The notes under the pieces are model-generated. The model was not told the DNA's origin, searched no databases, and was given only the letters and a program-made list of their open reading frames with translations. Position numbers and translations under genes: made by a program. A stretch of DNA of 9,172 bases, taken from contig JALQST010000107.1 in NCBI GenBank assembly GCA_023264315.1, positions 1 to 9,172 on the forward strand. The letters are read 5' to 3'. Below, in pieces: positions 1 through 5,961 of this stretch; position 1 is the first letter of the stretch, and each line of letters starts with the position of its first letter. Source of the DNA: Nodosilinea sp. BSH.14 (GTDB taxonomy: Bacteria > Cyanobacteriota > Cyanobacteriia > Phormidesmidales > Phormidesmidaceae).

Positions 1-827
1 TCGGTGGGCTGCCCGACCACATTAAACTTGCTGGCTTCAATCTCGGTCTGGTCTTCGGTGCTGGCCATCGCCGCCGCCGCCCCAGCCGCTAGACCCGCCG
101 CCCCGGCAGACAAGCCCGCCAGTTCCGTGGCTACCGCTGCTTTGGGAGTCGCGCTGGGTTGAGTTAGGGGCGTTTCTGTCGCTAAAGGGGCCGTCAGAGA
201 CACCGGAGGCCCAAGGTCGGGGGGGGTAGGGCTTTCCGCCGCCACAACGGGTTCAGGGATCTCCTCGACGGCGGGTTCAGGGATGTCTTCGACGATGGGT
301 TCAGGAATCTCTGCCGCAACGGGTTCAGGAATTTCCGCTGCAACGGGTTCGGGGATCTCCTCGGCTACAGGGGAATCAAGCCAGGGATCGGGCGTCTCCA
401 GGGCCGCTGGGGGGATGTCCGCCAGCGGCAAGGGGGCAGCAGGCTCGGAGGTGGCGAGATCGGGGTAGGCAGCGGCTAATTCCTCGGGGGCCGAATCCTC
501 AGATGATGCGGTTTTGCGACGGCTTGCGACCCAGCCCATTGCACCAGCCCCACCCGCCGCAATGGGCAGCAACCACCACCAAGCTGATAGCCCTGAGGGC
601 TGAGCTGTCGGGGCACTGGACGGGGAAGAGGATTGAGCTAGGAGGAGATCCCCGGGGTGCTGGGCTGGGATTGCCGCTGGATCGGGGTCGGGCACCGGGA
701 ACGTCGTTGATGGGGAGACGGCTGAGGCAGCCAGGGTGGGCAAGGGCAACGCCAAAGCCTTGAAGCCAGCTTGCGCCGTGCCGAGGAGCAGCAGCGCCGC
801 AACGAGGGTTCTGGAGGAATACGGCAT
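1..827 (-). CDS. Signal-peptide and membrane-anchored protein, probable DUF4912 family (3' end outside window)
   Basis: The frame is open from the ATG at 825-827 to base 1, giving 275 residues of a longer protein. Residues 1-20 look like a Sec signal peptide: Arg6, a Leu/Ala core, and cleavage after Ala-Gln-Ala20. Residues 83-101 form a hydrophobic segment starting Trp-Trp-Trp and followed by Ser-Arg-Arg-Lys, which should anchor the protein with what follows on the cytoplasmic side. A Pro/Glu-rich linker holds five 8-residue repeats (156-195), then an Ala-rich stretch (about 237-255). The last visible residues, EASKFNVVGQPT, resemble the segment just before the DUF4912 domain in cyanobacterial proteins as I remember them; the domain itself would lie outside the window. 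The Trp-rich anchor and low-complexity linker fit that family. Function is unknown. No clear ribosome-binding site is seen; no other ATG, GTG or TTG start lies upstream before an in-frame stop. The gene is certain; the family name is inferred. Confidence 0.72.
   Translation of the reverse strand, partial: MPYSSRTLVAALLLLGTAQAGFKALALPLPTLAASAVSPSTTFPVPDPDPAAIPAQHPGDLLLAQSSSPSSAPTAQPSGLSAWWWLLPIAAGGAGAMGWVASRRKTASSEDSAPEELAAAYPDLATSEPAAPLPLADIPPAALETPDPWLDSPVAEEIPEPVAAEIPEPVAAEIPEPIVEDIPEPAVEEIPEPVVAAESPTPPDLGPPVSLTAPLATETPLTQPSATPKAAVATELAGLSAGAAGLAAGAAAAMASTEDQTEIEASKFNVVGQPT
243..362 (-). repeat. Five tandem 24-bp coding repeats (8-residue IPEP unit)
   Basis: Five consecutive units with an exact 24-base period encode xxIPEPxx in the linker of the preceding gene (IPEP at residues 158, 166, 174, 182 and 190). 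The conserved core on the plus strand is GGGTTCAGG(G/A)AT, with one unit carrying a variant base. An in-frame minisatellite like this can gain or lose units without breaking the gene. The alternating Pro and acidic residues suggest an extended spacer rather than a folded domain. Confidence 0.85.
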
Positions 828-842
828 CGTATCGAGGGGATC

Positions 843-961
843 AGAGTACTCTAACTGCGAAGGAAATGGCAGACTAAGCCGGTGTCACCGGGCCAGGGCC
901 GACGACGGTGAACGCCATACAGCACCTCTGAGAGGGTTCAGTCCCCCCCTGGTATCCGGAT
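843..961. promoter_or_regulatory. Cluster of short palindromes upstream of the DUF4912-like gene (candidate operator or structured leader)
   Basis: Four palindromes lie in about 120 bp directly upstream of the start at 827: AGAGTACTCT (843-852, perfect), CCGGTGTCACCGG (879-891, perfect around a central base), CCTCTGAGAGG (925-935, perfect around a central base) and ATCCGGAT (954-961). They differ in sequence, so this is not one repeated operator. They could be separate protein-binding sites or small hairpins in a 5' leader; the two 11-13 bp ones can each form a 4-5 bp stem with a three-base loop. No matching regulator family is recognised and no convincing -10/-35 pair was found. Confidence 0.35.
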
Positions 962-1288
962 TCTCGGCTCAGACCCAAGAATTACGCACAACTATCGCAG
1001 TATTCGCCAGGGGAGTCAATGGGATCGGAGGATAGGGCCACCCAAGACCCAAAACCCACCAAAACCCTAACAATTTCCCAGAAAGCCATGATTTCATTGA
1101 AAGTTAAGGGATGAGTTCTCGTTTACGCTACGAGGCGATGCAGCAAGATCTCGATCCATGGCGTCCTGATGGCCAAGGGGCTGGGATTCGCCCCTTAGAC
1201 GACGGGCGACCTTGCCCTGTCCCCGCGGCCCGGACGCCCTTGGCGCTTCTCTGACCATGACCATAACGACCTCCCCATTGTGAGGTTG

Positions 1289-1316
1289 AATGGCAAGGGA
1301 TTCACCCTTTGCCATT
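1289..1316 (-). terminator. Possible fumC terminator hairpin (no T tract)
   Basis: AATGGCAAGGG (1289-1299) faces CCCTTTGCCATT (1305-1316). The stem is nearly perfect with one extra base on one arm and a five-base loop. It lies 85-112 bp past the fumC stop codon, where a transcript should end. No T run follows on either strand, so it is not a classical intrinsic terminator; it could instead protect the 3' end of the fumC message or be part of another RNA. Confidence 0.25.
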
Positions 1317-1400
1317 GACCATTTAAAACCAAAGCCCGCTGGGTGGATGTTCACCGGGGCACATCCTTCAAAAGGTTTAAGAATTGCCTGGGGTTGAAGG

Positions 1401-2795
1401 CTAGGGCTGGGTCATGCGGCGGGGATCGATGGCGCGATCAAAGTCCTCGGCGCTGATGTAGCCTAGGGCCAGGGCGGCGTCTTTGAGGGTGAGGTCGTGC
1501 TCGAAGGCATGGTGGGCGATTTGGGAGGCTTTATCGTAGCCAATCACCGGGCTGAGGGCCGTCACCAGCATTAGGGAATTGTCTACGTATTGATTGATCT
1601 TTTTGCAGTTGGGGGTCATCCCTTTCACCAAAAATTCGGTGAAGTTGTGGCTGCTGTCGGTTATCAGCCGCGCCGATTGCAGAATATTGAAAATCATCAG
1701 CGGCTTGTAGACGTTCATTTCTAAGTAGCCGCTGGCTCCGGCAAAGGCGACGGCGGCATCGTAGCCCATCACCTGCACCGCCACCATGGCCAGGGCTTCG
1801 CACTGGGTGGGGTTCACCTTCCCCGGCATGATGGAGGAACCGGGTTCGTTTTCGGGCAGGTGCAGTTCGCCAAAGCCCGCCCGAGGGCCACAGCTCAGCA
1901 GTCGGATGTCGTTGGCAATTTTGTAGAGGGAAACCGCCAGGGTTTTCAGGACGCCGCTGGTCATCACCAGGGCGTCGTGGGCTCCCATCACCGTGAATTT
2001 GTTGGGGGCGGTGACGAAGGGCATCCCCGTAAATTTGGCGATGTACTGGGCGGCGGCTTCGGCAAACCCCGGCCCCGCATTCAGCCCGGTGCCCACAGCA
2101 GTCCCCCCTAGGGCGATGGGGTAGAGTTCTGGCATTAGGGCCTCTAGGCGATTGAGGTTGTCGTCTAACATGCCCACATAGCCAGAAAATTCCTGCCCTA
2201 GGGTGAGGGGAACGGCGTCCTGCATGTGGGTGCGGCCAATTTTCACAATGTCGGCCCAGGCGTTGGCCTTTTCGTGGAGGGCGTGGCGCAGGCGGTTGAT
2301 GCTGGGAATCAACTGGTGCAGAGCCTGGGCGGCGGCGATGTACATGGCCGCTGGAAACACATCATTGGACGACTGGGACATATTCACATGGTCGTTGGGG
2401 TGAATGGGCGTTTTGCTGCCCAATGCACCCCCGGCCCGCTCGATGGCGCGGTTGGCAATCACTTCGTTGACGTTCATGTTGCACTGGGTGCCGCTGCCCG
2501 TCATCCACACATGGAGCGGAAAATGGTCGTCCAGCGTCCCCGCCACGATGTCATCGGCGGCATGGGCAATCATCTCCGCCTTTTCCCGGGGCAGTTTGTC
2601 GAGGTCGGCATTGGCCAGGGCCGAGGCTTTTTTGATGGTGGCAATGGCATAGACCACCGCCAGGGGCATCTTGTCTTGGCCAATGGAAAAGTAGCGGATA
2701 GATCGCTGGGTTTGGGCTCCCCAGTAGCGATCGCTGGGTACCGCAATGGCCCCTATGCTGTCGGTTTCTTGGCGGGTGGCGGGCTGTTCCGGCAT
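1401..2795 (-). CDS. fumC: Fumarate hydratase, class II (fumarase C)
   Basis: This enzyme reversibly hydrates fumarate to L-malate in the cytoplasm and needs no iron-sulfur cluster. Besides the TCA reactions, it recycles fumarate released by purine and arginine synthesis. The 464-residue length is normal for the family. All main motifs are visible: the substrate loop around GSGTQCNMNVNE (100-111), HPNDHVNMSQSSND (132-145), the catalytic His190 in GRTHMQD (187-193), and the superfamily signature GSSIMPGKVN (319-328), whose Ser is the usual catalytic base. Residues after about 400 form the small C-terminal domain. The start ATG has a GGAG ribosome-binding site eight bases upstream (2803-2806 on the plus strand). 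Another ATG seven bases upstream is out of frame. Aspartase and argininosuccinate lyase share the fold, but the motif set and N-terminus (DSIGAIAVP, YWGAQTQRS) fit fumarase. Confidence 0.96.
   Translation of the reverse strand: MPEQPATRQETDSIGAIAVPSDRYWGAQTQRSIRYFSIGQDKMPLAVVYAIATIKKASALANADLDKLPREKAEMIAHAADDIVAGTLDDHFPLHVWMTGSGTQCNMNVNEVIANRAIERAGGALGSKTPIHPNDHVNMSQSSNDVFPAAMYIAAAQALHQLIPSINRLRHALHEKANAWADIVKIGRTHMQDAVPLTLGQEFSGYVGMLDDNLNRLEALMPELYPIALGGTAVGTGLNAGPGFAEAAAQYIAKFTGMPFVTAPNKFTVMGAHDALVMTSGVLKTLAVSLYKIANDIRLLSCGPRAGFGELHLPENEPGSSIMPGKVNPTQCEALAMVAVQVMGYDAAVAFAGASGYLEMNVYKPLMIFNILQSARLITDSSHNFTEFLVKGMTPNCKKINQYVDNSLMLVTALSPVIGYDKASQIAHHAFEHDLTLKDAALALGYISAEDFDRAIDPRRMTQP
2727..2734. 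repeat. HIP1 octamer GCGATCGC
   Basis: Exact copy of the highly iterated palindrome common in cyanobacterial genomes, here inside the 5' part of fumC. It is the only exact copy I found in the window. It supports the cyanobacterial assignment but is weak evidence alone. Confidence 0.7.
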
Positions 2796-2802
2796 GGGGC
2801 AT

Positions 2803-2834
2803 CTCCGTTGAATTCACAAACCGATTCAACTATA
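2803..2834 (-). promoter_or_regulatory. fumC leader: -10-like box, inverted repeat and ribosome-binding site
   Basis: On the minus strand TATAGT (2834-2829) is a good -10 match and would put the transcript start about 27 bases before the ATG; no clear -35 is seen at the right distance. Just downstream is an inverted repeat with perfect 7-bp arms, GTTGAAT and ATTCAAC (2807-2813 and 2824-2830), separated by 10 bp and overlapping the -10 box by two bases. GGAG follows at 2806-2803. The placement suits an operator or a leader hairpin next to the ribosome-binding site. This suggests fumC can be transcribed independently of the genes before it. Confidence 0.4.
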
Positions 2835-2900
2835 CCGACTCAGCCCCGGATTCTCATCTTCCTCCCCCCTCTGGCGTCTTCCCCAGACTCCATCTCAGTC

Positions 2901-3209
2901 CTAGGGCTGGGTGAACACGTCGGGGGCGGCATCGTGGACATGGCCGAGGCTGGGCAGGGCTTGGCTCACAATCTCGGGCGACTGGCTCAGCAGGTCGAGG
3001 AGTTCATAGCCGCTGGTGGGTTGGCCGGTGGCTTCCGAGAACCGATGGGCGTAGTAGTTCACTTGGGCCATGATCCGGGGTTCCGCCTGTCGCAGGTACA
3101 TACACAGGCACGCCCTAGCCTGGGCCTCCGCGTCTCGCCCCAGGAAATAGGCGAGGGCGGTTAACAGGCGTTGTTCATACTCAGGCAGGGCAGAGGGGAG
3201 AGGCTCCAT
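2901..3209 (-). CDS. Small protein of unknown function downstream of ftsH
   Basis: This is a 102-residue protein that I do not recognise. Codons in this frame end mostly in G or C, as in the neighbouring genes, which supports it as real. It has no signal peptide or membrane segment and looks mostly helical and soluble: about residues 8-25, a helix through LCMYLRQAEPRIMAQVNYYAHRF (about 35-57), then YELLDLLSQSPEIVSQALPSL (about 68-88). It has two close cysteines (34 and 36) but no full metal site. It starts 44 bp after the ftsH stop with no terminator between, so the two are probably co-transcribed. No Shine-Dalgarno sequence precedes the ATG; the GGAGG-like sequence nearby is on the other strand. 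A 312-codon frame on the plus strand covers it but is a shadow. A link to FtsH is only inferred from position. Confidence 0.75.
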   Translation of the reverse strand: MEPLPSALPEYEQRLLTALAYFLGRDAEAQARACLCMYLRQAEPRIMAQVNYYAHRFSEATGQPTSGYELLDLLSQSPEIVSQALPSLGHVHDAAPDVFTQP

Positions 3210-3253
3210 GGCAAATCCGGCGAGAAAGGAGGATCAGATCAATCCGCGTTGGT

Positions 3254-5149
3254 CTAGGCGGTGGTGAGGGGAACGCCGTTGAAACATTGGGCTTCGGCGG
3301 CGGGGATTTGCACCTGCTTGAGCTGTTCCCGCAGGGCTTCTCCTTCAATTACCTCCGACTCCAGCAGTTGCTTGGAGAGGGTTTCCAGCAGGTCGCGGTT
3401 GTGGCGCAGTACGCTGAGGGCATACTGATGGCCCGCCTCTACCAGGGACTTCACCTCGTCGTCGATGGCCTTGGCGGTTTCTTCGCTGATGGGGCGACGG
3501 GTGCTGCCCATGCCGTTATCCAGAAACGTGTTGCGCTGGGCGCGGTCGTAGGCCAGGGGTCCAAGCACCTGGCTCATGCCGTAGGATGTGACCATTTGTT
3601 CGGCCAAATCCGTGGCTCGTTGCAGGTCGTTAGAGGCTCCGGTGGTGATGTGGCCAAAGATGATTTCTTCGGCAGAGCGACCCCCCAGCAGGGTGGCAAT
3701 CTGGCCCTTCAGTTCGGCCTCATCGCGTAGGAATCGATCCTCGGTGGGCAGTTGCAGGGTGTAGCCCAGCGCCGCCATGCCGCGAGGCACGATGGAGATT
3801 TTTTCCACCTGATCGGTTCCGGGCACCACCGCCCCCACCAGGGCATGGCCCACTTCGTGGTAGGCCACGATTTCCTTTTCCTTCTCGTTGAGGACGCGGC
3901 TTTTTTTCTCCAGTCCAGCCACCACCCGCTCGATGGCTTCTGCGAAGTCTTGCTGTTCCACTTGGCGACTGTTGCGGCGAGCGGCGAGGAGGGCGGCTTC
4001 GTTGACCAGGTTAGCGAGATCAGCCCCGGCAAAGCCGGGAGTGCGGGTGGCGATTTGCTTCAGGTCTACGGTATCCGCCAGCTTCACTTCCTTGGCGTGA
4101 ATATTCAGAATCGCCTCACGCCCTTTCAAATCGGGACGATCTACCAACACCTGACGGTCGAAACGGCCTGGACGCAGCAGGGCGGGGTCAAGGGTTTCCG
4201 GGCGGTTGGTGGCGGCGAGGACGATCACCGTGGTATCTCCGGCATCAAAGCCGTCCATTTCCGTCAGCAATTGATTTAGTGTCTGTTCGCGCTCGTCGTT
4301 GCCGCCATAGAACCCGCTGGAGGCGCGGGATTTGCCGATGGCGTCCAGTTCATCGATGAAGATAATGCAGGGGGCTTGTTTTTTGGCCTGCTCAAACAGG
4401 TCGCGCACGCGGGAAGACCCCACCCCCACAAACAACTCCACAAACTCCGAGCCGGAAATGCTGAAAAAGGGCACTCCCGCCTCCCCAGCCACGGCTTTGG
4501 CCATCAGGGTTTTGCCCGTCCCCGGTGGGCCAACCAGCAGCACCCCCTTCGGAATTTTTGCGCCCAAATCGGTGAAGCGCTTGGGGGTTTTCAAAAAGTC
4601 CACAATTTCCACCAGTTCGGCCTTGGCTTCCTCTACCCCGGCCACATCGTCGAAGGTGATTTTGCCGTTTTCCCCTTCCACATACACCTTGGCCTTGCTT
4701 TTGCCGATGGACAGCGCCCCCTGGGGGCCATTACCCCGCGCCAAAAAGAACCGCCATACCGCGATGAAAATAATTGGCGGAATTACCCAGCTCAGCAAAC
4801 TGCCAAACCACTGACCCTTCGGCGGCGGCACAGCGGCAAATTCCACGCCGTTATCTTCTAAAAGCTGGGGCAGTTGCAGGTCAAAAATGGGCGTGGTGGC
4901 ATAGACTTCACCGGGCTGGCCCTCGGCATCTTTCACCTGATAGCGAATTTCGTTTTGCCCCACCGAGGCCCGAAACACCTCCTGGTCTTGCACCCGATGG
5001 ATAAACATACTGTAGGGTTCCTTGGCAATGGTGGGGCCAAACAGGAAGGGAGCCACCACATTCAACAGCAGCAGCCCCGTGGCTACCCACAGCGCGATAT
5101 TGGCAATTTTGCGGGATCGGTTGGGCTGGGGATCTGGGTTAACAGGCAT
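3254..5149 (-). CDS. ftsH: ATP-dependent zinc metalloprotease FtsH (FtsH4-like)
   Basis: FtsH is a membrane-anchored hexamer that unfolds and degrades damaged membrane proteins and some soluble ones. In cyanobacteria different FtsH complexes handle photosystem repair and essential housekeeping. The 631 residues are complete: transmembrane segment 1 (about 15-38), an exposed domain (about 40-113), and transmembrane segment 2 (about 116-136). The AAA+ module has Walker A GPPGTGKT (207-214), the pore motif FVG (240-242), Walker B IIFIDELDA (262-270) and arginine fingers Arg326 and Arg329 in the second region of homology. The zinc site is HEVGH (431-435) with Asp508 as likely third ligand. The short N-terminus before the first membrane segment and the FYGGNDEREQT segment (280-290) recall Synechocystis FtsH4 rather than the FtsH2/FtsH3 photosystem pair; this is from memory, not an alignment. 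Ser246 replaces the usual Ala in the GVGASRVRDLF block, a mild change. No strong ribosome-binding site is visible. Confidence 0.96.
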   Translation of the reverse strand: MPVNPDPQPNRSRKIANIALWVATGLLLLNVVAPFLFGPTIAKEPYSMFIHRVQDQEVFRASVGQNEIRYQVKDAEGQPGEVYATTPIFDLQLPQLLEDNGVEFAAVPPPKGQWFGSLLSWVIPPIIFIAVWRFFLARGNGPQGALSIGKSKAKVYVEGENGKITFDDVAGVEEAKAELVEIVDFLKTPKRFTDLGAKIPKGVLLVGPPGTGKTLMAKAVAGEAGVPFFSISGSEFVELFVGVGSSRVRDLFEQAKKQAPCIIFIDELDAIGKSRASSGFYGGNDEREQTLNQLLTEMDGFDAGDTTVIVLAATNRPETLDPALLRPGRFDRQVLVDRPDLKGREAILNIHAKEVKLADTVDLKQIATRTPGFAGADLANLVNEAALLAARRNSRQVEQQDFAEAIERVVAGLEKKSRVLNEKEKEIVAYHEVGHALVGAVVPGTDQVEKISIVPRGMAALGYTLQLPTEDRFLRDEAELKGQIATLLGGRSAEEIIFGHITTGASNDLQRATDLAEQMVTSYGMSQVLGPLAYDRAQRNTFLDNGMGSTRRPISEETAKAIDDEVKSLVEAGHQYALSVLRHNRDLLETLSKQLLESEVIEGEALREQLKQVQIPAAEAQCFNGVPLTTA

Positions 5150-5208
5150 GGTGATTCGTCACAACAGGGCAAGAGGGCGGTGGATGACACCCGACCGTCC
5201 TAAAAATC

Positions 5209-5214
5209 AGCATA
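5209..5214 (-). promoter_or_regulatory. Possible -10 box for ftsH
   Basis: TATGCT on the minus strand lies about 60 bp before the ftsH ATG and matches four of six consensus bases. The sequence 17 bp further upstream, TGCAAA, is a poor -35. The terminator upstream at 5373-5345 implies that ftsH needs its own promoter in this gap, which is the main support for the call. Confidence 0.25.
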
Positions 5215-5344
5215 GTGGAGCCTTAGGGCGTTTTGCAGGGGCAACCCCGTAGGGAAATCCGCCCTGGTTTGCCGATGCCAAGCCAAGGCCCCAAACCGAT
5301 GTCGTCCTTTTCCAGCCGTCCCATCCATCCCAGCCCTTTCCATC

Positions 5345-5373
5345 AAAAAGCCACCGACAGCAAGCGGTGGCTT
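5345..5373 (-). terminator. Rho-independent terminator of the small secreted-protein gene
   Basis: A perfect 9-bp stem (AAGCCACCG at 5348-5356 with CGGTGGCTT at 5365-5373) closes an 8-base loop. Read on the minus strand it runs directly into TTTTTG. It lies about 50 bp past the stop of the secreted-protein gene and before ftsH, so it should separate the two transcripts. Confidence 0.85.
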
Positions 5374-5421
5374 AGGCGTAGCCAAGGGTCAAATTTGTCA
5401 AACTTGCCGGAGGCCGCGAGA

Positions 5422-5787
5422 CTAGAACCCGTGATCCGAGTCTGTCCAAACGGCGCAGGGCTCTACGCTGCAACTGGCCATCACCACCTCAATCACAAAG
5501 CTGCCTTCGTAGGGAGCGCTGACCACGGGCTGGGCATCGGCCAGGGTGTCCGAGGCCACCAAGCTGCCATTGTTGGCATCGAAGAGCAGAATGTCGATGT
5601 CGGTACAGTCACCATCGCAGGTGGCATAGACGGCTTCTCCAGCGTACAGATAGCCGTTGTAGCTGGCGGACTGCCCCGTGGATAGCCAATCGGTACGGGA
5701 CTGGGCCTGAACTAAGGTTGCGCCCCCAGCGACGGCAAGGGTTCCGAGGGCCAGGGCAGCGAGGGATTTAACGGGCAGTATGGCCAT
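5422..5787 (-). CDS. Small secreted protein with two cysteine pairs, pre-peptidase C-terminal-like fold suspected
   Basis: I place the start at the ATG at 5785-5787. It has GAGG at 5797-5800, nine bases upstream, and begins directly with a signal peptide. The frame stays open 33 codons further up, but that extension looks non-coding and would bury the signal. The 121-residue product has Lys7, a hydrophobic core (about 8-26) and likely cleavage after Val-Gln-Ala28. The mature part of about 93 residues has Cys57 and Cys61 (CDGDC) and Cys106 and Cys111 (CSVEPC), suited to disulfides outside the cytoplasm. Acidic DCTDIDILLFD (60-70), an Asp80-containing turn and GSFVIEVVM (95-103) follow the pattern of the small beta-sandwich domain seen at the ends of secreted peptidases (PPC type). 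Function is unknown; binding calcium or a partner is speculation. It is a single-gene unit, ended by the strong terminator at 5373-5345. Confidence 0.75.
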   Translation of the reverse strand: MAILPVKSLAALALGTLAVAGGATLVQAQSRTDWLSTGQSASYNGYLYAGEAVYATCDGDCTDIDILLFDANNGSLVASDTLADAQPVVSAPYEGSFVIEVVMASCSVEPCAVWTDSDHGF

Positions 5788-5961
5788 AGACAGGTTCCTC
5801 GTGGGGATAGAACGACAGGCCAGCGGCAAACGAGCGACGTTACCATCCAGGGTTAATCCGGTTGGCCCTAGGGCTAGGTTGCCCAAGGGAGGTCACGAAG
5901 CTAACGTTGTCCTGCGGATGACATATTTCTACATGACCCGATCTATCCCGTCCGGCACAAC

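Larger units (their letters stand above)
828..1400. other. 573-bp intergenic region with inverted repeats, no convincing gene
   Basis: This gap lies between the end of fumC and the start of the next minus-strand gene. It holds the palindrome cluster at 843-961 and at least three hairpin-forming repeats nearer fumC. These are CCTTCAA/TTGAAGG (1365-1371 and 1394-1400, touching the fumC stop), an imperfect 11/12-base repeat at 1289-1316, and AAGGGGC/GCCCCTT (1175-1181 and 1190-1196). None is followed by a run of T. A 47-codon frame on the plus strand (1111-1254) and a GTG-started 86-codon frame on the minus strand (1094-1354) show no recognisable protein. I see no tRNA-like sequence. Confidence 0.6.

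Noticed and set aside
895..1010. Possible ydaO-type (c-di-AMP) riboswitch on the minus strand, suggested by GAGAATCCGGATACC
   Set aside because: Only one short element resembles the motif; the other conserved blocks are missing or in the wrong order.
1111..1254. 47-codon plus-strand frame starting MSSRLRYEAM
   Set aside because: The only purine-rich stretch abuts the ATG directly, the composition drifts to Pro/Arg/Ala, and it lies opposite to all neighbouring genes; no family is recognised.
1094..1354. 86-codon minus-strand frame in the intergenic gap
   Set aside because: It starts with GTG, has no ribosome-binding site, shows no recognisable protein features and spans two hairpin repeats.
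2226..3164. 312-codon open frame on the plus strand across the fumC start and the 102-residue gene
   Set aside because: It is antisense to two frames with clear coding character, its product is Gly/His/Val-rich low-complexity sequence with no known domain, and long antisense frames are expected opposite GC-rich genes.
3287..4861. Several 100-175 codon plus-strand frames opposite ftsH
   Set aside because: They are shadows of the complete ftsH gene and encode no recognisable domains.
5200..5385. 61-codon minus-strand frame between the secreted-protein gene and ftsH
   Set aside because: It runs through the perfect Rho-independent terminator and lacks a ribosome-binding site.
5788..5886. Upstream 33-codon extension of the secreted-protein gene
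   Set aside because: The internal ATG at 5787 has a good GAGG site and begins a clean signal peptide; the extension has no such support and would make the signal internal.
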